From: Actinophytocola oryzae | Lineage (GTDB): Bacteria; Actinomycetota; Actinomycetes; Mycobacteriales; Pseudonocardiaceae | Direction: 5' to 3' | Assembly (NCBI RefSeq): GCF_004364325.1 | Contig: NZ_SOCP01000005.1 | Span: 1 to 64,000, forward strand | DNA: 64,000 bases | In this document: positions 1 through 6,965 of the stretch, piece by piece | Numbering within the stretch: position 1 is the first letter of the stretch | How the letters are laid out: the number at the start of each line of letters is the position of its first letter | Notes under the pieces: model-generated | Told to the model about the DNA's origin: nothing | Database searches by the model: none | Seen by the model: only the letters and a program-made list of their open reading frames with translations | Translations under genes and position numbers: made by a program

Positions 1-2
1 TC

Positions 3-92
3 GAACTCGCCGACGAGCGCTACACCCGCCTGGTCCTCCAGGTCGACGATCCACGCACGACCGTGACGCTGGTCGAGAACGCCCTGCGCTGA
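3..92 (+). CDS. C-terminal end of an unidentified protein (5' truncated by window edge)
   Basis: An open frame enters from the left edge and stops with TGA at 90-92, giving 29 residues that begin ELADERYTRL and end VENALR. The codons are GC-rich at the third position, like real genes here. The fragment is too short to assign a family, so only its direction and end can be given. Confidence 0.45.
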   Translation, partial: ELADERYTRLVLQVDDPRTTVTLVENALR

Positions 93-230
93 GCCCTGGC
101 GGTCGTGGTCCCGCTCGTCGGCTGCTTCTTCGTCGTCGTGCTCGCGCCGCGCTTCCATAGGTCAGCGCCGGTAGCGCTGGAGACCGTCCAGTCCTCAGCG
201 CTGTCGAATCCCGAGCTGGGAGGTGTACGA

Positions 231-620
231 GCGTTTCGGCGCGACGGGCCAGTAGTTCGGCGGGTAGGGGTGGCGGGGTGAGGGTCGTGCGGCAACAGGT
301 TGCCATGAGGGCCATCCACTCCACGTCGGTCTCGGGCGGTTCCGTATCGGGGGCGACGAACAGCCGGAGCATGTGGCGAGCGTGTTCGGGCGTGGGACGC
401 AGCAACCACGCGGCTGATGCCAGCGCCAGTCGCGGGTTCACCGTGAGGCGGACGACACCGGCGGGTGAGACCAGCGCCCGCGCCCTGATCCGGGGTGAGT
501 CGGCGGCCAGTGCCACGGCGGCGCCCAGTGAGTTGCCCACCAGCACGATCCCTTCGGCATTCACGACCGCGAGGATCTCGTCGAGTATCCGGCCGTACCA
601 GGCGCAGCGGCAGGTGCGGC
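231..620 (-). pseudogene. alpha/beta-hydrolase remnant
   Basis: One minus-strand frame reads YGRILDEILAVV, then VLVGNSLGAAVALA. The second is the nucleophile-elbow strand-turn-helix of alpha/beta hydrolases, with Ser in G-N-S-L-G. It continues as a plausible lid/core segment (VSPAGVVRLTVNPRL, PELLARRAETLVHLP). Upstream the frame has no hydrolase N-terminus, and downstream of about 231 the translation turns to Arg-rich noise where the catalytic Asp/His part should be. No start codon with a ribosome site was found. The intact family is about 250-300 residues and only about 130 remain, so this is read as a decayed gene. The exact borders are uncertain. Confidence 0.5.
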
Positions 621-787
621 CGTGGGAACCGCGACGGGTGTGACAGTCGACCGACATCGACCGGCACACCAACGTTCGTGTCAGACGGGTGGAGCGCTCT
701 GGTCGACCAGCTGTACGCCGCGGTCGTGTGGTCAGTGCCGCGGAACAGCACCGTCTCGCCGCACAGGCCGCGGCATTCCGGCAGCGA

Positions 788-1072
788 TCACGTCATCATC
801 CCCATTCCGGCGAACGCCGCGACAACGACCGCGCCGACCCCGAACCCGACGAGCATCGGAATCCCGGCTGACGGTCGGAACCGCGCGACGATGTACCCGA
901 CCACCAGCACGAGCATCACCCATGAACCGACCAACGCGATCGCGTTCATCATGTTCTGGCTCAACAGGAAAGCACCCCGCGCGCCCACGATGACGACAGC
1001 GGCCGTACCGACCGCGATCCCGATCCGGCGCGCCGCGAGCAGGGCTGTTGACCGTCCCGCACTGATTTCCAT
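788..1072 (-). CDS. small three-helix membrane protein, unknown function
   Basis: The 94-residue product has three hydrophobic stretches, roughly residues 12-32 (IGIAVGTAAVVIVGARGAF), 40-60 (MNAIALVGSWVMLVLVVGYI) and 70-92 (IPMLVGFGVGAVVVAAFAG). It is therefore probably an inner-membrane protein with three spanning helices. An in-frame GTG lies three codons upstream, but the GGAG motif abuts it. The same motif sits 8 bases before the ATG, so the ATG was chosen. The gene stands alone between remnants, and no family was recognised. Confidence 0.6.
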   Translation of the reverse strand: MEISAGRSTALLAARRIGIAVGTAAVVIVGARGAFLLSQNMMNAIALVGSWVMLVLVVGYIVARFRPSAGIPMLVGFGVGAVVVAAFAGMGMMT

Positions 1073-1152
1073 CGTGATCACTCCAAATAGGAAATCGGAT
1101 GGCCTTTTCGCAATAGTCGCACGGCACCGACGAAATGCGCCTTACTGAACCC

Positions 1153-1278
1153 TTACGCGGTGCGGCCGTCGTCGCGGCGAACACCGATCCTGTCGAAGTC
1201 CCAGGAAGCGATCTGTCCCCGTGTGAACGAGGTGCCCTGCCTGAGACTGGCCGCGATGCCTTCGTGATGACCTGTCAT
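1153..1278 (-). CDS. possible 41-residue ORF, unknown
   Basis: A short frame starts with ATG after GAGGG at 8-base spacing and ends in TAA. The product contains TSFTRGQIASWDFDRIG and has no hydrophobic or cysteine-rich part. It lies among gene remnants and may itself be the tail of a lost gene. This is a weak call. Confidence 0.2.
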   Translation of the reverse strand: MTGHHEGIAASLRQGTSFTRGQIASWDFDRIGVRRDDGRTA

Positions 1279-1307
1279 CCCCGCATACCCTCGAGGGGAG
1301 TCAGGAC

Positions 1308-1556
1308 CTGACGGGCACGACCGGCCTACAGGCACATCGCGGCGCTCGTCGGCGTGCCATCGCCGCGGAGGGTGCGTTGCTGGCCGAGGAGGGAGCCGAC
1401 CTGCCGTGGCACCGCATTCTCCGCTCGGACGGGGCACCGACCCCGCGTCTCGTGCGGGAGCAGCTGTCACGTCTTCGCGCCGGAGGAGTGGTCTCGGTCC
1501 GACAGAAGGTCGACCTGCGCGAGTACCGGCGGTACCCGGAGACCGGCGACGCGTGA
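1308..1556 (+). pseudogene. 3' remnant of an alkyltransferase-like (ATL/MGMT-fold) gene
   Basis: The frame ending with TGA at 1554-1556 contains GADLPWHRILRSDGAPTPRL followed by REQLSRLRAGGV and VDLREYRRYP. This matches the C-terminal half of the MGMT DNA-binding domain. The P-W-H-R form replaces the P-C-H-R of true O6-alkylguanine transferases, which marks the ATL subgroup that flags alkylated bases for nucleotide-excision repair. The N-terminal helices (the usual GRVxSYGDVA and GxPRQVG segments) are absent, and nothing upstream restores them. It is read as a truncated gene, though a short functional form is not excluded. Confidence 0.55.
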
Positions 1557-1564
1557 CCCGGCGT

Positions 1565-2191
1565 TCAGCCCCGTTCGACCAGGAAGGACCTGATGTGGTC
1601 CAGGGCCATGTCAATAGAGATCCGCATCGGCGTGATGTCGTGGGCCGCTTCCGCCAGCAGGTATCCACCCTGCAGAGCCGCCATCAGTCCGGTCGCGAGC
1701 TTGTCGGCGTCGGCGGCCGCCGCGAGGTCGCCCGCGGCCCGCATGCGCCGCAGGCCGTCGGCGATCAACTTCTCCCAGGCGGCGAAGTACGTCGCGAGCG
1801 TCACGCGCGACTCCTCGTCCTGGTCGGACAGTTCGCTGGCCATCGACCCGAGTGCGCACCCGTACGCGCCGTGCTGCAGGCCGTTGTTCTTGACCAGCGC
1901 GTCGCGCCAGCGTTCGAGCCCCTGAATCGAGCGCAGGTTCTTCAACGCGGCCTGCTCGCGGTCGAGGATCTGCTTGGCGCGTAGCTGCACGACCGCGCGA
2001 ACGAGTGCCGTCTTGTCGGGGAAGTGTTGGTACAGCTGCGACTTGCTGGTGCCGCTCGACTCACGGACGTCGTCGAGGGTCGTCGCGTTGACGCCGCGCA
2101 CGTACATCAGGTGAGCCGCCGCGTCGAGGATGCGGGCGCGCGTCGCGGCTCCCCGGGCGGTCAACCCCCTGGTCTTCGGCGACTGGGTCAC
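1565..2191 (-). CDS. TetR/AcrR family transcriptional regulator
   Basis: This 208-residue protein has an N-terminal TetR helix-turn-helix. ATRARILDAAAHLMYVRG opens the domain and SSGTSKSQLYQHFPDKTALV, near residues 45-65, is the recognition helix. The C-terminal part is a helical ligand/dimer domain containing the CALGSMASELSDQ segment common in this class. The gene is transcribed away from the operon starting at 2421, across a 230-bp intergenic region. A nearby palindrome suggests it represses that operon and possibly itself. The ligand is unknown; the enzymes next door suggest a nitro, electrophile or keto-acid compound. Confidence 0.92.
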   Translation of the reverse strand: MTQSPKTRGLTARGAATRARILDAAAHLMYVRGVNATTLDDVRESSGTSKSQLYQHFPDKTALVRAVVQLRAKQILDREQAALKNLRSIQGLERWRDALVKNNGLQHGAYGCALGSMASELSDQDEESRVTLATYFAAWEKLIADGLRRMRAAGDLAAAADADKLATGLMAALQGGYLLAEAAHDITPMRISIDMALDHIRSFLVERG

Positions 2192-2384
2192 CGGCCCAGG
2201 CTACCTGCCGCGGCCGACCCATCATAGTTTGAACCATCAAGTCCACTCCTGGCGACAGCGTCGACGGCGTCGACGGCCGCAAGCGACTCGACAGTGGGCT
2301 CCTTCGTGACTGTGGTCATAGCTCACAGCATAGCCGCGAATCGGGCTTGACAACCCCTTGCGCACGGGGTTGACTCACATTAAC

Positions 2385-2400
2385 TGGTCTAAATAGTCCA
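2385..2400. promoter_or_regulatory. candidate TetR operator
   Basis: TGGTCTAAATAGTCCA is an imperfect 16-bp palindrome, with 6 of 8 positions matching between the half-sites TGGtCTAa and TGGaCTAt. It lies just upstream of the AAGGAGA ribosome site (2404-2410) of the dioxygenase operon. TTGACA at 2347-2352 and TTGACT at 2370-2375 are possible -35 boxes. Its position between divergent regulator and operon fits a repressor site. Binding is inferred only. Confidence 0.4.
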
Positions 2401-2420
2401 AACAAGGAGAGCTGGACGTG

Positions 2421-3242
2421 ATGGTTGAGGTGATCCTCAGCGAGCCGTTGCGGCGACTTCGTGAGATCGACGCACAGCTCGCGGCGCTGCCCGCACAGGC
2501 GCCTGACGAGGAGACGACCCAGGACGCGGCCGTGCTCTGGTGGCAGCGCGAAGCGGCCCTGAACGAGTTGCGCGGCACGCCACCCTCCCCCCACGCGAGG
2601 AGTCAAACGCCAGTCATGACCAACAGGAACACCGTCAGCGGGGCGTCGGCCCTCGACCTGTTCGCCGATCTCGAACCGGCGGTCGACACGTCCTTCGCCA
2701 CCACCACACGGATCCAGCTGGACGAGACGTCGTGGATCGAGCACGTGCCCGGCTGGCTGACCGGCAGCGCCCACCTGTTCGACCAGCTGCTGACCGAGGC
2801 GCCATGGGAGCAGCGGTACCGGATGATGTTCGGCCGCCGCTTCCAGGAACCCCGGCTCACCGCCGAGTACCCCGACATCGCCGGCGCGCCTCAGGAACTG
2901 CTGCACACGGTCGCCGACACGCTGTCCAACCACTTCGATGTGCCCTACCGCAAGCTGTGGATGAACCTCTACCGCGACCACCGTGGGTCCACCGGCTGGC
3001 ACGGCGACCTGATCGGCAAGGTCCAGGAGGTCAGCACCGTGCCGGTGTTGAGCCTCGGCGCCACCCGGAGGTTCCTGATCAGGCCCGCCGAGGGCGGCGC
3101 GAGCGTGTCGCTGATCCTCGCCTCCGGCGACCTGGTCGTGATGGGCGGCCGCGCCCAGCGGGACTGGCGGCACAGCGTGCCCAAGCAGAACACCCCGGCG
3201 GGGCCGCGGATCAGCGTCAACTTCGCCCCCGATCTCGACTGA
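2421..3242 (+). CDS. AlkB-like 2-oxoglutarate/Fe(II)-dependent dioxygenase
   Basis: The C-terminal two thirds carry the AlkB double-stranded beta-helix. The parts are NLYRDHRGSTGWHGD (metal His and Asp), WRHSVPK (distal metal His) and RISVNF (2-oxoglutarate Arg). Family members repair alkylated nucleic acids or hydroxylate other substrates by oxidative dealkylation. The first 65 residues (helical, containing LREIDAQLAALPAQ and DAAVLWWQREAALNEL) are not part of the usual domain. A second ATG at 2617 would give a standard-length AlkB protein. I chose 2421 because AAGGAGA lies 10 bases upstream; GTG at 2418 is also possible. It is the first gene of a five- or six-gene operon. Confidence 0.85.
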   Translation: MVEVILSEPLRRLREIDAQLAALPAQAPDEETTQDAAVLWWQREAALNELRGTPPSPHARSQTPVMTNRNTVSGASALDLFADLEPAVDTSFATTTRIQLDETSWIEHVPGWLTGSAHLFDQLLTEAPWEQRYRMMFGRRFQEPRLTAEYPDIAGAPQELLHTVADTLSNHFDVPYRKLWMNLYRDHRGSTGWHGDLIGKVQEVSTVPVLSLGATRRFLIRPAEGGASVSLILASGDLVVMGGRAQRDWRHSVPKQNTPAGPRISVNFAPDLD

Positions 3243-3261
3243 TCCACAGGAGACACGAGCA

Positions 3262-3915
3262 ATGGACCTGAACACACTGGCGGCCAAGGGCCACCTCGCC
3301 CGGGGGTTCGACCCCTCCCGCCCCGTTGCCGACCAGACCGTCGACCAGATCCTCGAGTTCCTGCGGTCGACGCCGAGCTCGGTGAGCGTCCAGCCCTGGC
3401 GTGCACTGGTGCTGCGGACGCCGGAGAGCAGGCAGCGGCTGGCCGACCACCTCGGCATCGACTTCGAGGGCAACATCCGCAAGATCCGCACGGCCTCGCA
3501 CGTCCTGATCATCAGCACCCTCACCGACCTCAGCGACGAGACGCTCAACCTCCGGTTCGCGCGGGAGGAGGCGGACGGCCGGTTCCCCGACGCGGGTGTC
3601 AACGCCGCGTGGCAGGCCATGGTCCGCGAGTTCGTCCAGGAACGGCGTTACGACCACAAGGATCTGCCGCACTGGATGGAGAAGCAGACCTACCTGGCCG
3701 TGGGCATGACGATGATGGCGGCCGCGGCGGTCGGCGTGGACGCCGCCCCGCTGGAGGGTTTCAACGCGCGCACCGTCGACACCGAGTTCGGCATCCGCGG
3801 CACCGGCTACACGACCACGCTGATCCTGGCCCTCGGGTACCGCGACACCTCCCTCACCGTCGCCGGTGCGAAGTCCCGGCTGCGGCGCGACGAGCTGTTC
3901 GCCTTCGTCGACTGA
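3262..3915 (+). CDS. nitroreductase family protein (NfsB/dihydropteridine-reductase-like)
   Basis: This 217-residue FMN-dependent oxidoreductase has the N-terminal FMN-binding segment FLRSTPSSVSVQPWRALVL and the C-terminal GIRGTGYTTTLILALGYRD typical of the family. Relatives reduce nitro groups, quinones or enones with NAD(P)H and work as homodimers in the cytoplasm. The start follows an AGGAGA motif 19 bases after the dioxygenase stop. Co-transcription with RidA and an AlkB-like gene suggests a detoxification or catabolic role. The substrate is not known. Confidence 0.9.
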   Translation: MDLNTLAAKGHLARGFDPSRPVADQTVDQILEFLRSTPSSVSVQPWRALVLRTPESRQRLADHLGIDFEGNIRKIRTASHVLIISTLTDLSDETLNLRFAREEADGRFPDAGVNAAWQAMVREFVQERRYDHKDLPHWMEKQTYLAVGMTMMAAAAVGVDAAPLEGFNARTVDTEFGIRGTGYTTTLILALGYRDTSLTVAGAKSRLRRDELFAFVD

Positions 3916-3936
3916 ACCATCCGGAAAGGACATACC

Positions 3937-4308
3937 ATGCAGGATCCCGCTGACGTCGCCGCGCTGGAGAAGCTCAACGCGGACTACATCCACTCCGACC
4001 AGTTCAACGACGTCGCCCGCTACGAACAGATGCTGGCCCCGGACTTCCAGGTCCAGTTGCCGGACCTGAAGACCCGCGACCGCGCGGCGTTCCTCGAGCT
4101 GATCGCGGCGCCCCGGCCGTTCACGAACCTCACGGCGCACGACGTCGTCATCCGGATCCTCGGCGACGTCGCTCTCGTCCACGGTCGTGTCACCTACACC
4201 ACCGTGGCCGACGGCCTCGCCCGCGAGGCGCTCTACACCGACACCTACCAACGCCGCGACGGCGAATGGACCTGCGTCGCCGCCGCCGTGACAGCGCGGG
4301 GCGACTGA
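3937..4308 (+). CDS. NTF2-like (SnoaL/DUF4440-type) protein
   Basis: The 123-residue protein has the pattern of an NTF2-like cone fold. An N-terminal helix (LEKLNADYIHSDQFNDVARY) is followed by a DFQVQLPDL strand, and the end is a beta-sheet (RVTYTTVADGL, YQRRDGEWTCVAAAVT). Such proteins are small ligand-binding or isomerase-like domains. No catalytic residue set could be assigned. It follows the nitroreductase by 21 bases, after GGAAAGGA, and precedes RidA by one base, so it belongs to the operon. Confidence 0.85.
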   Translation: MQDPADVAALEKLNADYIHSDQFNDVARYEQMLAPDFQVQLPDLKTRDRAAFLELIAAPRPFTNLTAHDVVIRILGDVALVHGRVTYTTVADGLAREALYTDTYQRRDGEWTCVAAAVTARGD

Positions 4309-4309
4309 C

Positions 4310-4702
4310 ATGCCCACCGTGCACCCCATCGACGCCGGCGTGTCCCGGCACATCGGCACGTACTCCGACGCCGTCCGGATCCCGGCCGGCCACGACCTGG
4401 TCGTCACTTCCGGCACCCCGGGTCTGCTCGACGACGGCACCACACCGGAGGACTTCGCCGACGAGGCCCGCCGCGCGTGGGTCAACGTCGAACGTGCCCT
4501 GACCAAGGCCGGTGCCTCGCTGACCGACATCGTGTCCGCGCGCACCTGGCTCACCTCCGCCGACGACGTCGCGACCTACGTACGGGTCCGCGACGAGTTC
4601 ATCACCCACCGCCCGACCTACATGCTCGCCGTCGTGCCTCAGGTCGTGTGGCCGAACCTGCGCCTGGAGATCGAAGTCACCGCCGCCGTCCAACCGTCGT
4701 GA
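4310..4702 (+). CDS. RidA (YjgF/YER057c/UK114) family protein
   Basis: The 130-residue length and sequence fit the RidA fold. LVVTSGTPGLLDDG is the early strand-loop, followed by AWVNVERALTKAGASLTDIV, and PNLRLEIEVTAAV forms the C-terminal strand. Classical RidA proteins hydrolyse reactive enamine/imine intermediates and carry an Arg before the C-terminal E-x-E. Here R-L-E-I-E is retained. The start ATG is one base beyond the previous stop, which suggests translational coupling. In this operon it may clear reactive imines made by the neighbouring oxidoreductases. Confidence 0.88.
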   Translation: MPTVHPIDAGVSRHIGTYSDAVRIPAGHDLVVTSGTPGLLDDGTTPEDFADEARRAWVNVERALTKAGASLTDIVSARTWLTSADDVATYVRVRDEFITHRPTYMLAVVPQVVWPNLRLEIEVTAAVQPS

Positions 4703-4713
4703 AAGGACACACC

Positions 4714-5532
4714 ATGTCGAACCCGTACGAACGTTTCCTCGCACTGCACACGCGGGACCGGCCGTTCATCATGCCCAACGCCTTCGACGGCCTGTCCGCC
4801 GCGCTGTTCGCCGACGCCGGCTTCGAGGCCGTCGCCACCTCGTCAGCGGCGTTCGCGTTCTCCCTCGGCCGGCTCGACGGCCGCCACGCCGTCAGCGCCG
4901 AGGAACACCTCGCCCACGCCCGGCTGCTCGGCGACGCCAGCGGCCTGCCGGTCAACGGCGACTTCGAGGACGGCTACGGCGACACCCCCGACGACGTCGC
5001 CGCGACCGTCGAGGCCGCCATCGCCGCTGGGCTCGCCGGCATCGGCATCGAGGACACCTCGGCCGACCCCGGCAAGCCCATCCGCGACTTCGACGAGTCC
5101 GTCGAGCGCGTCCGCCGCGCCGCCGAGGTGGCCAAGGAGCGCATCGTGTTGACCGGACGTACCGACAACTTCATCCAGGGCCGGCCCGACCTCGACGACA
5201 CGGTCCGCCGCCTCACCGCGTTCGCCGAGGCCGGCGCGGACGTGCTCTACGCGCCCTACCCACCCGACATGGCCGCCGTCACGGCCATCGTGCGGGCCGT
5301 CGCGCCCAAGCCCGTCAACGTGCTGATCGGTCCGGCGAGCGGCCCGGTCAGCCTCGGAGAGTTGGCCGAGGCAGGCGTCAAGCGCATCAGCCTCGGCGCC
5401 GACCCCTACCTGCACGCCCTCGACGCCCTGCGCAAGGCGGCGACCGCGCTGGCCGCAGGCGACCTCACGGCGCTGCCCCACGACCTGTCCTTCCGCGACG
5501 CCAGCACGCTGCTCAACGCCTACCCGACCTGA
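4714..5532 (+). CDS. isocitrate lyase / PEP mutase family protein
   Basis: The 272-residue TIM-barrel protein shows the superfamily pattern: FIMPNAFDGLSAALFADAGF, VNGDFEDGYGDTPDDV (metal and substrate acidic residues) and GIGIEDTSADPGKP. Members cleave or form C-C or C-P bonds of 2-keto or 2-hydroxy acids, for example 2-methylisocitrate lyase, oxaloacetate hydrolase and phosphonopyruvate hydrolase. The catalytic KKCGH-type Cys loop of true isocitrate lyases is not seen. The substrate is therefore open, with a small oxo-acid most likely. GTGAAAGGA precedes the ATG 11 bases after RidA. It is the last intact gene of the operon. Confidence 0.9.
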   Translation: MSNPYERFLALHTRDRPFIMPNAFDGLSAALFADAGFEAVATSSAAFAFSLGRLDGRHAVSAEEHLAHARLLGDASGLPVNGDFEDGYGDTPDDVAATVEAAIAAGLAGIGIEDTSADPGKPIRDFDESVERVRRAAEVAKERIVLTGRTDNFIQGRPDLDDTVRRLTAFAEAGADVLYAPYPPDMAAVTAIVRAVAPKPVNVLIGPASGPVSLGELAEAGVKRISLGADPYLHALDALRKAATALAAGDLTALPHDLSFRDASTLLNAYPT

Positions 5533-5545
5533 CGAGGGCAGCGCG

Positions 5546-5639
5546 GTGACTACTGTGGACAGTCCGCTGGCGGCCTACCCCAGTGGCGTCGTCATCGTCA
5601 CCACAGTCACCGCCGACGCGGGGTGTCCCTATGTGGTTG
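5546..5639 (+). pseudogene. flavin reductase gene, 5' stub only
   Basis: A GTG start 13 bases after the preceding stop opens a frame reading DSPLAAYPSGVVIVTTVTAD. This is the N-terminal signature of the flavin reductase (FMN-binding split barrel) family. After about 30 codons, at the point where the family has P-Y-G, the sequence runs into the end of an IS110-type remnant, and the remaining 130 or so residues are not found. The operon therefore once had a sixth gene, lost by insertion and deletion. Confidence 0.55.
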
Positions 5640-5720
5640 TCAAGCCGCAGCTGGGGCGGGAGCGGGTTCGGGATGCCGGTAGTGGGTGCCGTTGCGGAGC
5701 ATTGCGTAGATGACGTCGCA
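5640..5720 (-). mobile_element. IS110-family transposase, C-terminal remnant
   Basis: The minus strand reads GCDVIYAMLRNGTHYRHPEP followed by APAPAAA and a stop at 5640-5642. This is the characteristic end of IS110-type (DEDD) transposases of actinomycetes. Only this tail is left; the upstream frame does not continue as transposase. It directly abuts the truncated flavin reductase gene, so insertion of this element probably broke that operon. Confidence 0.5.
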
Positions 5721-5748
5721 GCCCTGCCCCTCAGGTGGGTGATCACCG

Positions 5749-5993
5749 ATGAACGGAACGCACGGCATCCAGAAGCTCTGGTGCACCAGGCCGGTCTATG
5801 CCGGGGCGACCATCTGCCGCCATGAATCGCGAACAGCCGCCTACCGCTACATCCAGAACCACTACTGCGGAACTGGACGGCAGACACGCGTGGCTTCCAG
5901 CGTCTGACCGTGTTCGTGAACGAACACGACGACCAGGGCTGGCACACGTACGAGCAGGTCGACCGCGCCGAACTCGCCGCTGCCGAGCAGTAG
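5749..5993 (+). pseudogene. small unknown gene with a frameshift
   Basis: An ATG at 5749 opens a frame through GIQKLWCTRPVYAG and AYRYIQNHYC. The following sequence reads well only in another frame, as NWTADTRGFQRLTVFVNEHD then GWHTYEQVDRAELAAAEQ and TAG at 5991-5993. A one-base change near 5870-5876 would restore about 81 continuous residues. The family is not recognised. Its position between IS fragments suggests that it came with, or was damaged by, mobile DNA. Confidence 0.35.
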
Positions 5994-6065
5994 TGGCGGG
6001 CACGACATGGCGCGCCGGGCGCACCGTGAGGCTCTCCCCGTGGCGGGTCAGGGTAATAACGGTGA

Positions 6066-6165
6066 CAGGGCCAAACAGGCGCGATGGACTCCCAGTCGAT
6101 CAAAGGCGCCGACACTACCGGTACCAATACCCGCGGCTACGACACGGGGAAGAAGATCAGCCGTC
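6066..6165 (+). mobile_element. IS5-family transposase, internal fragment
   Basis: The plus strand reads MDSQSIKGADTTG then TRGYDTGKKI. This is the well-known D-S-Q-S-(V/I)-K ... R-G-Y-D-x-G-K-K segment around the first catalytic Asp of IS5/IS4-type DDE transposases. The frame ends shortly after in TGA, and no flanking transposase or terminal repeat was found. It is a dead fragment. The stretch 5994-6065 and 6166-6273 around it holds nothing else recognisable. Confidence 0.6.
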
Positions 6166-6273
6166 ATCCGCTGGGCCGCCATCGCCACCCATGACCCGAC
6201 GCATCACCCGCGGACGAGCCGCCACCCTCCGGACCACGCCGATTCACCACCAACTGAAATCTCAAACACGTTC

Positions 6274-6852
6274 TCACAGTTGGTTCGTCGTGTGGCCAAC
6301 CCCGCGCAGGAGGGTGTCCACCAGCGCGGTGGCCAGCGCGTCGACGTTGTCGGTCTCGTCATTGTCGGTCTCGTCGTTGTCGTGGCAGACCTCGTCGATG
6401 AGGGCGCGGAAGACGCGGGTGGCCCAGTGCGGGTCGACGTCCTCGCGGAGCACGCCGGCGTCGCGTGCCCGGCGGAACAGGTTGTCGCAGCGGGTGAACA
6501 GGTCGGCCAGGTGGACGGCCGGCGTGGTCTGGCTCGTCGCGAACGCCCAGCTGCGTTTGACGCGGAGCACGTTCGCGGTCACCTGGTAGAGAGCCACCAG
6601 CGGCGGGGCCGTCTCCGGCCGAGCCGCGTCGACGGCGGCATGGAACTGGTCGGAGGCCCAGGTGGTGAGGGCGTCGAGCAGGGCGTCGCGCGTGGCGAAG
6701 CGGCGGTGCACGGTGGAGCGAGCGACCCCGGCGGCGTCGGCCACCTCCTCGATAGTGGCCGCGGGGTTCGCGCCGTACACCTGTTCTGCCGCTTCCAGGA
6801 TCGTTCGCATGGTCCGCTCGGTGTCCGCCCGGCGTGACCGGCCCTGGCTCAT
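6274..6852 (-). CDS. TetR family transcriptional regulator
   Basis: The 192-residue protein has an N-terminal TetR DNA-binding domain: RTMRTILEAAEQVYGANP, IEEVADAAGVARSTVHRRFA and TRDALLDALTTWA. A helical sensor domain follows. Near the C-terminus lies a tandem D-N-D-E-T-D-N-D-E-T-D-N tract, made by two copies of a 15-bp repeat. The gene is divergent from the SDR gene at 6966, and an inverted repeat lies between them, so it probably represses the SDR gene. ATG at 6852 was taken in preference to the GTG one codon upstream. Confidence 0.92.
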   Translation of the reverse strand: MSQGRSRRADTERTMRTILEAAEQVYGANPAATIEEVADAAGVARSTVHRRFATRDALLDALTTWASDQFHAAVDAARPETAPPLVALYQVTANVLRVKRSWAFATSQTTPAVHLADLFTRCDNLFRRARDAGVLREDVDPHWATRVFRALIDEVCHDNDETDNDETDNVDALATALVDTLLRGVGHTTNQL

Positions 6853-6891
6853 CACACCCCGAAGGCTACGGGAACGACCTCATTCGCCCCG

Positions 6892-6917
6892 AACTTGCGT
6901 CACTTGTGTCGCAAGTT
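6892..6917. promoter_or_regulatory. candidate TetR operator between divergent tetR and SDR genes
   Basis: AACTTGCG (6892-6899) and CGCAAGTT (6910-6917) form a perfect 8-bp inverted repeat with a 10-bp spacer. The spacer itself contains ACTTGTGT, which echoes the half-site. The element lies 49 bases before the SDR start and 40 bases before the regulator start, where a TetR dimer could block both promoters. Binding has not been shown. Confidence 0.5.
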
Positions 6918-6965
6918 GTGCTTTACTCGCTTCTATCAAGTCGCGCAGCGAGGAAAGGTGCACTC

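Noticed and set aside
2316..3620. 434-residue minus-strand open frame
   Set aside because: Antisense to the AlkB-like and nitroreductase genes; composition is that of a mirrored frame.
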